This document shows positions 25,962 through 34,440 of a stretch of DNA of 64,000 bases, one piece after another. This DNA comes from Pontibacter chinhatensis (GTDB lineage Bacteria > Bacteroidota > Bacteroidia > Cytophagales > Hymenobacteraceae). The notes under the pieces were generated by a model. The model was not told the DNA's origin. It saw nothing but the letters and a program-made list of their open reading frames with translations, and ran no database searches. The number at the start of each line of letters is the position of its first letter. Position 1 is the stretch's first letter. A program made the position numbers and the translations under genes. The stretch spans positions 1,116,001 to 1,180,000 of the forward strand of contig NZ_FOOT01000001.1 of assembly GCF_900113285.1 (NCBI RefSeq). Direction: 5' to 3'.

Positions 25962-27410
25962 CTAGTTGTCGCCCTGATTGCCGGGAATGGCCAGATTCTG
26001 CACCACCGACAGCCCCTTCTGCTCTCCTAAGGCAACCATAAAGGCGTAGGCCTCGGCGTATTCGTTCTTTACCTTTCCCTCCAATATAGCCTCTGTCAGC
26101 GCCTCTTTCAACTCCCCCACCGCCTTGGATGGCTTCAGTCCGAAAGTTTCCATGATGATCTCGCCAGTGATGACCGGTTGGAAATTCCGGAGCTTGTCGC
26201 TCTCCTCTACTTCCACCAGGCGCCGCTCCACCTTGTCAAAATTCTGCAGATAGCGTTTTACCTTGGTGTCGTTTTTAGAGGTAATGTCTGCGCGGCAGAG
26301 TTTCATCAGGCCATCAATATCGTCACCAGCCTCGAAGAGAAGCCTGCGGATGGCTGAGTCGGTCACGGTTTCCTTTACTAGGGCGATGGGGCGCAAGTGG
26401 AGGCGCACCAGTTTTTGCACATACTTCATGTGCTCGTTCAGGGGCAGCTTCAGGTCGCGGAACAGACGGGGCACCATGCGGGCGCCGCGGTCCTCATGGC
26501 CATGGAAGGTCCAGCCTGCCTTGGGGTGATAGCGTTTTGTATCGGGCTTGGCAATGTCGTGCAGTATAGCAGACCAGCGCAGCCACAAATCATCCGACAC
26601 CTGCGCCACGTTATCGAGCACCTGCAACGTATGGTAGAAGTTGTCTTTGTGCGAGTTACCGTTAATGGTCTCCACCCCGTGCAGCTCCACCATTTTCGGG
26701 AAGATCAGGTGCAGCAGCCCCGAGGCGAACAGCAGCTTGAAGCCATAGCTGGGCACCGGCGAAAGTATAATCTTATTCAACTCGTCGGTAATCCGCTCCT
26801 GCGACACAATTTTGATGCGTTCCTTATTGTCGGTGATGGCGTCAAAAGTATCCGGGTCGATGTCGAAGCCGAGCTGGGAGGCGAAGCGGATGGCGCGCAT
26901 CATGCGCAGGGGGTCGTCTGAAAACGTGATGCCGGGCTCCAGGGGAGTGCGGATGATCTGGCGGCGCATGTCTTTTATACCTTCGAACTCATCTATCAGC
27001 TCGCCATAGCTCTCCTTGTTCAGGCTGATGCCGAGTGCGTTGATGGTAAAGTCGCGGCGTTTGAGGTCATCATCCAGTGTGCCCTGCACCACCTCCGGCT
27101 TGCGCGAGTGCTCCCGGTAAGATTCCTTGCGTGCCCCTACAAACTCTACCTCCCAGTCTCCGTCGCGCAGCATGGCAGTGCCAAAATTCTTGAAGACGGA
27201 CACCTTGGGTTTGTGCGGCAGTCTCTGCGCCACCTGTGTGGCCAGCACAATGCCATCGCCCACGCATACCACGTCAATGTCCTTGGAAGGCCGCTTCAGC
27301 ACCAGGTCCCTTACAAAACCGCCTATCACATAGGCATCTACGCCTAGCTCTCCGGCCGCCTCGGCTATTACATTGAAAATCGGGTGTTCTGGTAACTGTA
27401 CTTTCTCCAT
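25962..27410 (-). CDS. cca: CCA tRNA nucleotidyltransferase / poly(A) polymerase family with HD domain
   Basis: 482 residues. The nucleotidyltransferase head has YVIGGFVRDLVLKRPSKDIDVVCVGDG (Gly-Gly and Asp-x-Asp metal motif) and the neck RRDFTINALGISL. Base-selection helices contain DDPLRMMRAIRFASQLGF. An HD phosphohydrolase-type domain (about 255-380) has WSAILHDIAKPDTKRYH, with GHEDRGARM. The protein adds or repairs the tRNA CCA end; the HD domain is typical of bacterial CCA/PAP enzymes. It stands alone on the minus strand with tsaC upstream. Confidence 0.93.
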   Translation of the reverse strand: MEKVQLPEHPIFNVIAEAAGELGVDAYVIGGFVRDLVLKRPSKDIDVVCVGDGIVLATQVAQRLPHKPKVSVFKNFGTAMLRDGDWEVEFVGARKESYREHSRKPEVVQGTLDDDLKRRDFTINALGISLNKESYGELIDEFEGIKDMRRQIIRTPLEPGITFSDDPLRMMRAIRFASQLGFDIDPDTFDAITDNKERIKIVSQERITDELNKIILSPVPSYGFKLLFASGLLHLIFPKMVELHGVETINGNSHKDNFYHTLQVLDNVAQVSDDLWLRWSAILHDIAKPDTKRYHPKAGWTFHGHEDRGARMVPRLFRDLKLPLNEHMKYVQKLVRLHLRPIALVKETVTDSAIRRLLFEAGDDIDGLMKLCRADITSKNDTKVKRYLQNFDKVERRLVEVEESDKLRNFQPVITGEIIMETFGLKPSKAVGELKEALTEAILEGKVKNEYAEAYAFMVALGEQKGLSVVQNLAIPGNQGDN

Positions 27411-27577
27411 TCTAAAAAAATAAAAACCTCAGGCTACTGCAGCGCGGCCTGAGGGACAAAAGTACGCATAAGCCTCTCAATTTTTAAGAAAGGCTATACT
27501 TTTAGCTGCTTATACTTTGGTTTGCGCGCCACCTGCCGCCGGTCCGTAAGTATAGTTGCCATACCGTATACTTTGCC

Positions 27578-28153
27578 TTAATCCCGCAGGATGCGCTGGC
27601 TACCGTCTGGCTCAATCTTTACAATGCGGGATGGGTTGGAGGCCATATCTTCATCCTGGCGCCAGTTCACCACAAAGTCAACCCGCTTCTTGAGCACCTC
27701 ACTAATCTCGGCAAAAGTTTTGGGGGCCGACTCTCCGCTAATGTTGGCCGAGGTAGAAACAATAGGCCTGGCCACCTGCCGGATAAGGCGGTGGCAGAAC
27801 TCATCCCCCTCCACCACCCGAATGGCCACTGAACCGTCGCTGGCCAGCACCTCCTGGGGCAGGTTTTTCGGGTTAGAGAACACATAGGTGGTTGGCCTTT
27901 CCTGCTGCTTTACCATCTCCTCAAAGTCTTCCGGAAGCTCCTCCACATAGTTTCGCAGCATGTTGTGGTCGGCTACCAACAGGATCATCGACTTAGACTC
28001 CTCGCGCTCCTTTATCTTGAAAATCTTGCGGACGGCCTCTGCGTTCTCAGCATCACAGCCTATGCCCCAAACTGTGTCGGTAGGGTAAAGGATCACGTTG
28101 CCCAGTAATACCTCTTCCTCCGCCGCCTGTATTTCTTTCACTAATTGGCTCAT
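27578..28153 (-). CDS. tsaC: L-threonylcarbamoyladenylate synthase (Sua5/YrdC/YwlC family)
   Basis: 191 residues, single-domain form. It makes threonylcarbamoyl-AMP for the t6A37 modification of ANN-decoding tRNAs. Motifs: GNVILYPTDTVWGIGCDAENAEAV, KIKEREESKSMILLV, PTTYVFSN, VAIRVVEGDEFC and PIVSTSANISGE. There is no Sua5 C-terminal domain. It lies between the epimerase gene and cca, all on the minus strand and all housekeeping. Confidence 0.94.
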   Translation of the reverse strand: MSQLVKEIQAAEEEVLLGNVILYPTDTVWGIGCDAENAEAVRKIFKIKEREESKSMILLVADHNMLRNYVEELPEDFEEMVKQQERPTTYVFSNPKNLPQEVLASDGSVAIRVVEGDEFCHRLIRQVARPIVSTSANISGESAPKTFAEISEVLKKRVDFVVNWRQDEDMASNPSRIVKIEPDGSQRILRD

Positions 28154-28254
28154 AGTTTTCTAGTTGGTTTTTGATTGTCAGTTATTCGTTGCTCGTAAAT
28201 TGTAGCATCTAAAAATACTATTTGGATAACGCATAACTAACAACCAATAACGGT
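28154..28254. repeat. AT-rich intergenic inverted repeat
   Basis: Words such as AGTTGGTTTTTGATTG and AGTTATTCGTTG on the left are echoed in inverted, imperfect form by ATAACTAACAACCAATAACG on the right. It is another member of the low-complexity spacer class seen between paaA-paaB and iscS-iscU. Confidence 0.4.
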
Positions 28255-28656
28255 TTATCTTATTTCCTGCGTCAGTTCTACCAGCACGCCGTTGGCGCTT
28301 TTGGGGTGCACAAAGCAAACGAGCTTATTGTCGGCGCCTTTCTTGGGTTGCTCGTTCAGAAGTATAAATCCTTCCCCCTTCAGGCGCTCCATCTCCGCGT
28401 AGATGTCCTCCACCTCAAAGGCAATGTGGTGGATGCCCTCCCCGCGCTTCTCCACAAACTTACTGATGGCGCTGTCAGGCGTGGTTCCTTCGAGCAATTC
28501 TATCTTGGTGTCCCCCACCTTAAAAAAGGAAGTATTCACCGCCTCCGACTCCACATACTCAGTCTTGTACGGCTCCACCCCGAGCAGTTTAAAGTATAGC
28601 CCGTTGGCCTCGCTGAAGTTCCTGACCGCTATTCCTATATGTTCTACGTTTTTCAT
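28255..28656 (-). CDS. mce: methylmalonyl-CoA epimerase
   Basis: 133 residues, usual length. A glyoxalase/VOC fold protein that interconverts R- and S-methylmalonyl-CoA in propionate metabolism. Metal ligands are visible in VEHIGIAV, in TKIELLEGT (Glu), in GIHHIAFEVEDI and in the final GVLVELTQE. It is divergent from iscS. A propionyl-CoA link to the crotonase and paa genes 27 kb away is possible but not supported by proximity. Confidence 0.94.
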   Translation of the reverse strand: MKNVEHIGIAVRNFSEANGLYFKLLGVEPYKTEYVESEAVNTSFFKVGDTKIELLEGTTPDSAISKFVEKRGEGIHHIAFEVEDIYAEMERLKGEGFILLNEQPKKGADNKLVCFVHPKSANGVLVELTQEIR

Positions 28657-28837
28657 TTATAGTTTGTAATTAGTCTAAGTAGAGAATTTTTACTATTTTT
28701 GTACCGGATTCAAAACTACTATATTTCGCTTAAACTCTTTCAGCTGATGTGTGTTAAGGAATTAGAACCAAAATATGCCGGACGCTGTTGAAATGTTAAT
28801 TCAAAGTGCCAATAATATCAAAAGAAACGCAGTTACT

Positions 28838-30052
28838 ATGTTAACACTACCGATATACCTGGATAACAATGCTACTACGCCGCTAGACCCGCGTGTGTTG
28901 GACGCAATGATGCCTTACATGACCAATATGTTTGGTAACGCTGCCAGCCGTAACCACCCATTTGGATGGCAGGCTGAGGAGGCCGTGGATTACGCCCGCG
29001 AGCAAATCGCGTCTCTGATTAATTGTTCTCCTAAGGAAATCATCTTTACCTCAGGTGCCACAGAGTCGGATAACCTGGCTATCAAAGGCGTGTTCGAGAT
29101 GTATGCCTCCAAAGGCAACCACATCATCACCGTTACCACCGAGCACAAAGCGGTGCTGGATACTTGCAAGCACATCGAAAAGCTGGGCGGCAAGGTTACC
29201 TACCTGAAGGTAGATGACAAAGGCCTTATCGACCTGAAAGAGCTTGAGGAGGCTATCACCGATAAGACTATCCTCATCTCCGTGATGTATGCCAACAACG
29301 AGATCGGTGTTATTCAGCCAATCCGTGAGATTTCTGCCATCGCCAAGAAGCGCGGCATCCTGTTCTTTACAGACGCGACGCAGGCGGTAGGTAAAATTCC
29401 GGTGGATGTAGAGGCTGACGGCATTGACCTGATGGCTTTCTCCGGACACAAAATGTATGGCCCTAAAGGTGTAGGTGCCCTGTATGTGCGCCGCAAGAAC
29501 CCGCGTGTTAAAGTTACTGCCCAGATGGACGGTGGCGGCCACGAGCGTGGCATGCGCTCCGGCACCCTGAACGTGCCAGGCATTGTAGGCCTTGGAAAAG
29601 CTGCCGAGGTTGCCAAGCAGGACATGGAAGCTGATACGAAGCGTATTGCCGCCATGCGTGACAGACTGGAGCGCGAGCTACTTACCATCGAGGAGTCTTA
29701 CGTGAACGGTTCTACAGAGCACCGCCTGCCGCACGTATCCAACATCTCCTTTAAGTATGTAGAGGGCGAAGGCCTGATGATGGGTGTAAAAGACATCGCT
29801 GTTTCGTCTGGTTCTGCCTGTACTTCTGCGTCTCTGGAGCCATCTTACGTTCTCAAGGCCCTGGGCCTGAGTGACGACCTGGCACACTCTTCCCTGCGTT
29901 TTGGCTTGAGCCGTTTCACGACTGAGGAGGAGATTGATTTCGCCATCGACCACGTGAAACAGGCTGTAGCCAAGCTTCGCGACCTTTCTCCGCTGTGGGA
30001 AATGTTTAAGGAAGGCATCGACCTGAACTCTATTGAGTGGGCAGAACATTAA
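28838..30052 (+). CDS. iscS: cysteine desulfurase IscS
   Basis: 404 residues starting [20 protein letters not shown] at 28838; an in-frame start at 28775 would add 21 residues not typical of the family. A PLP enzyme that takes sulfur from cysteine for Fe-S clusters and thiolated tRNA. Visible motifs: the [14 protein letters not shown] binding loop, the cofactor His in [11 protein letters not shown], the Schiff-base Lys in [10 protein letters not shown], and the mobile active-site Cys in [17 protein letters not shown], which marks the IscS type. It leads an operon of iscS, iscU, an unknown gene and iscA. Confidence 0.96.
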   Translation: MLTLPIYLDNNATTPLDPRVLDAMMPYMTNMFGNAASRNHPFGWQAEEAVDYAREQIASLINCSPKEIIFTSGATESDNLAIKGVFEMYASKGNHIITVTTEHKAVLDTCKHIEKLGGKVTYLKVDDKGLIDLKELEEAITDKTILISVMYANNEIGVIQPIREISAIAKKRGILFFTDATQAVGKIPVDVEADGIDLMAFSGHKMYGPKGVGALYVRRKNPRVKVTAQMDGGGHERGMRSGTLNVPGIVGLGKAAEVAKQDMEADTKRIAAMRDRLERELLTIEESYVNGSTEHRLPHVSNISFKYVEGEGLMMGVKDIAVSSGSACTSASLEPSYVLKALGLSDDLAHSSLRFGLSRFTTEEEIDFAIDHVKQAVAKLRDLSPLWEMFKEGIDLNSIEWAEH

Positions 30053-30138
30053 GATAATTAATAATGGAAAAGGAGTAATGAATAATTACTCGCCTTTATT
30101 AGTCATTCATCATTAACAATTAGTAATTAAATACAGCT
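30053..30138. repeat. AT-rich hairpin spacer between iscS and iscU
   Basis: AAAGGAGTAAT pairs with ATTACTCGCCTTT with a 2-base bulge, and outer AATTAATAATG pairs imperfectly with the right-hand part ending TAGTAATT. The whole spacer folds as one long imperfect hairpin. It may set the iscS:iscU expression ratio. Confidence 0.5.
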
Positions 30139-30552
30139 ATGGCTTATTCAGATAAAGTAATCGACCATTATACCAACCCACGCAACGTTGGTACACTTGA
30201 TAAGGGTAAGAAAAACGTAGGTACTGGCCTGGTTGGTGCCCCTGAGTGCGGCGACGTAATGCGCCTGCAGATTGAGGTAGACGAGAACCAGGTAATTACA
30301 GACGCCAAGTTCAAGACGTTTGGCTGCGGCTCGGCTATCGCTTCTTCTTCTCTTGCCACCGAGTGGCTGAAAGGCAAAACCGTTGACGAGGCACTGGCTA
30401 TCGACAACATGGCGATTGTAGAGGAGCTGGCGCTGCCTCCGGTTAAGATTCACTGCTCTGTACTTGCCGAAGATGCCATCAAAACGGCGATCAACGACTA
30501 CAGAGTAAAGAACGGCCTTCCGGAGCTGGAACTGCCTAAGTCTCACCACTAA
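30139..30552 (+). CDS. iscU: Fe-S cluster scaffold protein IscU
   Basis: 137 residues. Cluster ligands Cys37 and Asp39 (APECGDVM), Cys63 (FGCGSAIASSS) and the third Cys in VKIHCSVLAEDA are all present, as is the LPPVK motif recognised by the HscA chaperone in other bacteria. Its family assembles 2Fe-2S clusters using sulfur from IscS. It sits between iscS and a small gene of unknown function. Confidence 0.96.
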   Translation: MAYSDKVIDHYTNPRNVGTLDKGKKNVGTGLVGAPECGDVMRLQIEVDENQVITDAKFKTFGCGSAIASSSLATEWLKGKTVDEALAIDNMAIVEELALPPVKIHCSVLAEDAIKTAINDYRVKNGLPELELPKSHH

Positions 30553-30566
30553 GAAAAACGGACTCA

Positions 30567-30974
30567 ATGGAGTCAACTTCGGACGTACACGTTGAGAGTG
30601 CCCGTATTCAAAAGCAGATTGAGCACCACTTAGGCATAAGCGGTAGCAGTCTGCTTTTTGAGTTCCGGCAGCTCGACAATAAAACGCGCCTCGATCTGAT
30701 AACGGTGAACCCGCGCCACCAGCAGTCCTTCCTCTTTCACTCGGAGGTAGGCTTTGACCGCCTGGAGGTGCTGCGCAAGATGCTGGCCTACGTAAAGAAC
30801 TACCGCGACCGCGAGAGCTCTTTTACAGTGCAGTGGATGGCCCGCAACGACAAGGAATTGAACACTTCCTACTTCAGGGCCCGTAATATGTATGAGGCGT
30901 TAGATAAGTTGTACTATGGCCGGGACATGAACACGATCACTGTTTTTAGTGTTGTAATGAATCCGGTTTCCTAA
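30567..30974 (+). CDS. unknown protein inside the isc operon
   Basis: 135 residues, soluble, no signal peptide and no cysteine. It starts with an acidic or polar tail, then EHHLGISGSSLLFEFRQLDN, a hydrophobic strand LDLITVNPR, and FRARNMYEALDKLYYGRDMNT. I do not recognise a family. It begins 14 bases after iscU and ends 12 bases before iscA, so it is almost surely co-transcribed. Lack of Cys argues against cluster binding; an adaptor or frataxin-like role is only a guess. Confidence 0.75.
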   Translation: MESTSDVHVESARIQKQIEHHLGISGSSLLFEFRQLDNKTRLDLITVNPRHQQSFLFHSEVGFDRLEVLRKMLAYVKNYRDRESSFTVQWMARNDKELNTSYFRARNMYEALDKLYYGRDMNTITVFSVVMNPVS

Positions 30975-30986
30975 AATTTAAAGATT

Positions 30987-31313
30987 ATGATCACAGTTTC
31001 AGATAAAGCAAAAGAGAAGGTTATAAAGCTGAAGCAGGAAGCGCAGCTTGACGATACGTTTCGTTTGCGTGCCTCTGTAGCAGGTGGTGGCTGTTCCGGT
31101 TTGTCCTACAACCTTGATTTCGACGATGAGGTGAAACCCATGGATCAGGAATTTGAGGACAAGGGCGTAAAAGTGGTGGTAGACATGAAGAGTTTCCTGT
31201 ACCTGGCCGGCACTGAGCTAGATTTCTCAGACGGACTGAACGGCAAAGGCTTCTTCTTCAACAACCCGAATGCCAGCCGTACCTGCGGTTGCGGCGACAG
31301 CTTCTCCGTATAA
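30987..31313 (+). CDS. iscA: A-type Fe-S carrier protein (IscA/ErpA/HesB family)
   Basis: 108 residues, family length. The three cluster Cys are in [10 protein letters not shown] and TCGCGDSF. Members carry Fe-S clusters from IscU to target proteins. It ends the isc operon; a strong terminator follows. IscA and ErpA cannot be separated by eye, so the symbol is provisional. Confidence 0.92.
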   Translation: MITVSDKAKEKVIKLKQEAQLDDTFRLRASVAGGGCSGLSYNLDFDDEVKPMDQEFEDKGVKVVVDMKSFLYLAGTELDFSDGLNGKGFFFNNPNASRTCGCGDSFSV

Positions 31314-31331
31314 TATCTAATAATATCACTT

Positions 31332-31365
31332 AAAAAGGCTCTGCCACTGCGGCAGAGCCTTTTTT
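31332..31365. terminator. bidirectional terminator after iscA
   Basis: A perfect stem: 31332-31345 pairs with 31351-31365, with A and T tracts on the two sides. It serves iscA and the convergent nuclease gene. Confidence 0.9.
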
Positions 31366-31384
31366 ATACTTTAGCTTGCTGATG

Positions 31385-32224
31385 TTAAGGCGAACAGGTT
31401 TTGTCGGCACGGCGGCCGTGTTCGCGAATGGCTAAGGCCTCCGTGGTTTTGATTACCTCGTCTTTGCAGCGCTTGAGCACATGGCAATTGCTGTCGTAGT
31501 GGTATACAGCGGAGTTGGTGCTGTTGCAGATATAAACAGTGCGCTTGGTAGCCCCTGCAGGTATAGGAGCATTGGCGGTGCTGGGTTTTGAGGCGCCTGA
31601 GCGCTGTTCCTTCCGGAAATCCCAAGGTGCCACGGGGTTCGGGTCCTGCCATAAGCCACGTTTAAAGCGGCGGGCATCGGCCTCTGCGTTAGCCAGGTTC
31701 TGGTCCTTGGAGTATTCCTTATAGTGCCAAGCAAAGCCATTGCGCACCAGTTCCTCGTTCAGATTTTTCCCATCCGGTAGTATAATAGTGCCTACCGTGC
31801 GGCCATACCTATCCTTGTTATTCACAATCAGGCGAACCGTTTTGCCGAAAGCCAGATCGGAAGTATACTGCTTGGCACGTTGCCCATGAGCCTGGTTCTT
31901 CTCCGGCGTGTCCACCCCATACAGGCGAACCGTTACTTCCTCCCCATTTACCAGCAACACAATCGTATCGCCATCCTTTACCCCCACTACTTTATCCCCG
32001 GCAGTGGTAGCTGGGGTGCGGGTAGGTTTGTCTGCAGCTTCTTTGCTCGGCTGCTCCGCGACCGTAATAGTGTCGGATGCTGTTGCGGCACCATCTCCCC
32101 CCTGCCTGCTGCGTTCTTCAATGGCACGCTGCCGCTCCCTGAACTGCTGCTGCGCATCTTTGCTATCGCTTTTGCAGGAAAACAGAGCAAGCAGCGCTAA
32201 GGGCAGGTATATAAATTTTTTCAT
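31385..32224 (-). CDS. thermonuclease-like (SNase) lipoprotein with C-terminal Cys/His module
   Basis: 279 residues starting at 32224 with a lipoprotein signal (lipobox LALFSC). The upstream in-frame start at 32311 is rejected. After a polar linker, the SNase domain (about 75-190) shows KDGDTIVLL, the catalytic Arg and Glu in VRLYGVDTPEKNQ, and the second Arg in KDRYGRTVG, so it should be an active Ca-dependent nuclease at the cell surface or in the periplasm. The last 55 residues form a separate module with YICNSTNSAVYHYDSNCH and VLKRCKDEVI, then GRRADKTC, which matches the small lipoprotein encoded at 43271-43687. Confidence 0.88.
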   Translation of the reverse strand: MKKFIYLPLALLALFSCKSDSKDAQQQFRERQRAIEERSRQGGDGAATASDTITVAEQPSKEAADKPTRTPATTAGDKVVGVKDGDTIVLLVNGEEVTVRLYGVDTPEKNQAHGQRAKQYTSDLAFGKTVRLIVNNKDRYGRTVGTIILPDGKNLNEELVRNGFAWHYKEYSKDQNLANAEADARRFKRGLWQDPNPVAPWDFRKEQRSGASKPSTANAPIPAGATKRTVYICNSTNSAVYHYDSNCHVLKRCKDEVIKTTEALAIREHGRRADKTCSP

Positions 32225-32311
32225 GCTAAACCGGGTCTTACACTTTGTACGGCATGGGCTGCCTGACGGCACAAAAGTATAAAAATGAAGAGCGGATGCC
32301 AAGCGAAACAC

Positions 32312-34321
32312 TTATGCCAGTTCCACCGCCTCTGCTTCCATCACTTCGTTTGCATCCTCCTGGAGGGAGGGCATGGCCGGTAACCTGAAGAAGAACGTGC
32401 TGCCCTGGCCTGTCTCGCTTTCGGCCCAGATGCTGCCACGGTTGCGTTCAATAAAATACTGGCATAGTTGCAGGCCCAGCCCGCTGCCCCGCTCATCTGC
32501 AGTGCCCTTGCTGCTGCTGTTGCTACCCCCGCTGAAAAGAGAAGCGAGCTTTTCCGGCGCCATGCCAATGCCGGTATCCTTTACTGATATGGTAACACAC
32601 CCTCCATGCCTTTCGGACCTGATTCGGATCTCCCCGCCTTTCTTGCTGAACTTAATCGCGTTGCCGATCAGGTTGCGCAGGACCAGGTTTACCATTTCTT
32701 TATCCGCATAAAGAGTATGTACGTCGGCAATTTGACAGGCGAACTGCAGTTGCTTGAACTTGGCCTGCGGCTCGAGCAAACGCAGGTTCTGCTCTACCAG
32801 CAGCGCCAGGTTAGTTTCTTCCGGCTTAACCGTAAGGCCGCGCATCTGCACCCGGGACCATAAAAGCAGGTTATCCAACAGCCAGAGCGAGTTTTGCTGA
32901 CTCGCCTCGAGCGAGGCCATAAATGGCCCAAGCTTGTCCTGCGGCACAGCCCCCTTCGAAATGAGTTGCAACAGCCCCTGCAGCGATGTGAGGGGACCTT
33001 TCAGGTCATGCGCTATCACGGAGAAAAGCTTATCTTTTACAGAGTTCAGTTTCTCCAGCTCCTCCTTCTGCTCAAGCAGCAGGTTAGCCTGCAGCGCCAG
33101 CTGCTCCTTTTTGGCTGCCAGGGCCTCACTATGCTCCAGGATGTCAATGTTCTTTTGCGTGAGCAAGTCGTTGAGGCGGTGCATGCGCCGGCGCCCCAGG
33201 AAGAACACTACGGCCAACACCCCTACCAGCAGCAGCATGGCACCGGTAAAAACCTGTGCGGCGTTTCTTCGCTCAATCATCTGCTGCTGCAAGTTCGTTT
33301 GGGCTTTCAACAGGAGGTTCTCCTGCATCGCCTTCTCATTCTCATGTTTAAACGCCAGCTCGGTCAGCTGCATTTTAACGGCTGCAGCCTGCACGCTGTC
33401 AGCATACTCTTTCTGGAGGGTTAGATATTTATGGGCATTCTTAAAATCGCCAACCTGGGTGTAGAGCTTGTTGAGTAGCTCAGCCGCGATCTTCACCTCA
33501 TTCTTGGAGTTTATCTCCTGGGCCAGTTCCACGTTCCGGTGGGCGTAGGGCAGCGCCATCTCAGGCTGCTTGGCCGCCATGTAGGCCTCAGCCAGCCCAC
33601 ACAATGCGTGCACTTCATCTATCTTGCTTCCTACCTTACGGGCTAAGTTCAGGGCCCTGTGGTGGTAAGAGAGCGCCTTTTCCCACTCCCCCATCTCAGA
33701 ATAAATAAAGCCCGCGCTGTTCATGCTGATCAGGGACACACTGCTGTTGGGGTCGAGGAGCTGAAGGGCGCGAAGCACGTAGCTTATGGCTTGGTCATAG
33801 TCTTTCTTTTGCTGGTAAATCGACCCGATATTACTCAGGCTCAAGGCAAGGCCAATTGTATCGTGTGTGGCCCTCGAAATCTCCAGTGACTTGTTATAGA
33901 GCTCGATAGACTTTTCGAGCTCGTTCTGAGAGGCAAAAGCGATGGCGATGTTGTTGTAGCTGGCACTCAAACCGGCTGTGTCGCCTATGGACTCCCTTAT
34001 CCGAAGCGATCTATAGTAGTAGCTTACGGCCTCGCTGTAATTGCCGTAAATGTCGTAAGCCACGCCGATGTTATTATAGGCCAGGGCCAGCGCCTTCTGG
34101 TTATTCAGCTCACGCGCCAGTACTTGTGCCTGGTTGCCATACTTCAGGGAGGTGCTAAACGAGGAGTTCCAGTACAGCTTGCTTAGCTCACAGAGCAGGA
34201 AAACCTTCTCCTCTGCATCGTGTGTGGTCTCCAGCTTCGTTTTGAGTTCAGAGATTTTATCGTGGTTGGCGAGCGCCGGATAAAAAGCCAGCAGTAAAAC
34301 CAGAAGTAGGATGTGCTTCAT
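32312..34321 (-). CDS. sensor histidine kinase with N-terminal TPR repeats
   Basis: 669 residues: signal peptide, then five or six TPR repeats (about 60-300; for example LAYNNIGVAYDIYGNYSEAV), then a helix linker and one transmembrane segment (about 358-378, VFTGAMLLLVGVLAVVFFLG). A coiled coil follows, and the kinase core comes after that. The H box is VIAHDLKGPLTSL, the N box LRNLIGNAIKFS, G1 DTGIGMAPE, and G2 RGSGLGLQL. It therefore sits with a periplasmic TPR sensor and a cytoplasmic HATPase. No response regulator is adjacent, so it is an orphan kinase. The signal and target are unknown. Confidence 0.93.
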   Translation of the reverse strand: MKHILLLVLLLAFYPALANHDKISELKTKLETTHDAEEKVFLLCELSKLYWNSSFSTSLKYGNQAQVLARELNNQKALALAYNNIGVAYDIYGNYSEAVSYYYRSLRIRESIGDTAGLSASYNNIAIAFASQNELEKSIELYNKSLEISRATHDTIGLALSLSNIGSIYQQKKDYDQAISYVLRALQLLDPNSSVSLISMNSAGFIYSEMGEWEKALSYHHRALNLARKVGSKIDEVHALCGLAEAYMAAKQPEMALPYAHRNVELAQEINSKNEVKIAAELLNKLYTQVGDFKNAHKYLTLQKEYADSVQAAAVKMQLTELAFKHENEKAMQENLLLKAQTNLQQQMIERRNAAQVFTGAMLLLVGVLAVVFFLGRRRMHRLNDLLTQKNIDILEHSEALAAKKEQLALQANLLLEQKEELEKLNSVKDKLFSVIAHDLKGPLTSLQGLLQLISKGAVPQDKLGPFMASLEASQQNSLWLLDNLLLWSRVQMRGLTVKPEETNLALLVEQNLRLLEPQAKFKQLQFACQIADVHTLYADKEMVNLVLRNLIGNAIKFSKKGGEIRIRSERHGGCVTISVKDTGIGMAPEKLASLFSGGSNSSSKGTADERGSGLGLQLCQYFIERNRGSIWAESETGQGSTFFFRLPAMPSLQEDANEVMEAEAVELA

Positions 34322-34440
34322 GCCGAGTGGGTTAGACTCATCAAATATACTGATTTATATGAATCTTAAAATATACAGTTATAGGTTTATATATTTCTGA
34401 CTCATATACTTAGCTGCCCTCTACTTCAAGCCTGGCCTGC

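Noticed and set aside
28775..28837. 21-residue N-terminal extension of IscS
   Set aside because: IscS proteins begin close to the [14 protein letters not shown] motif; ATG 28838 fits.
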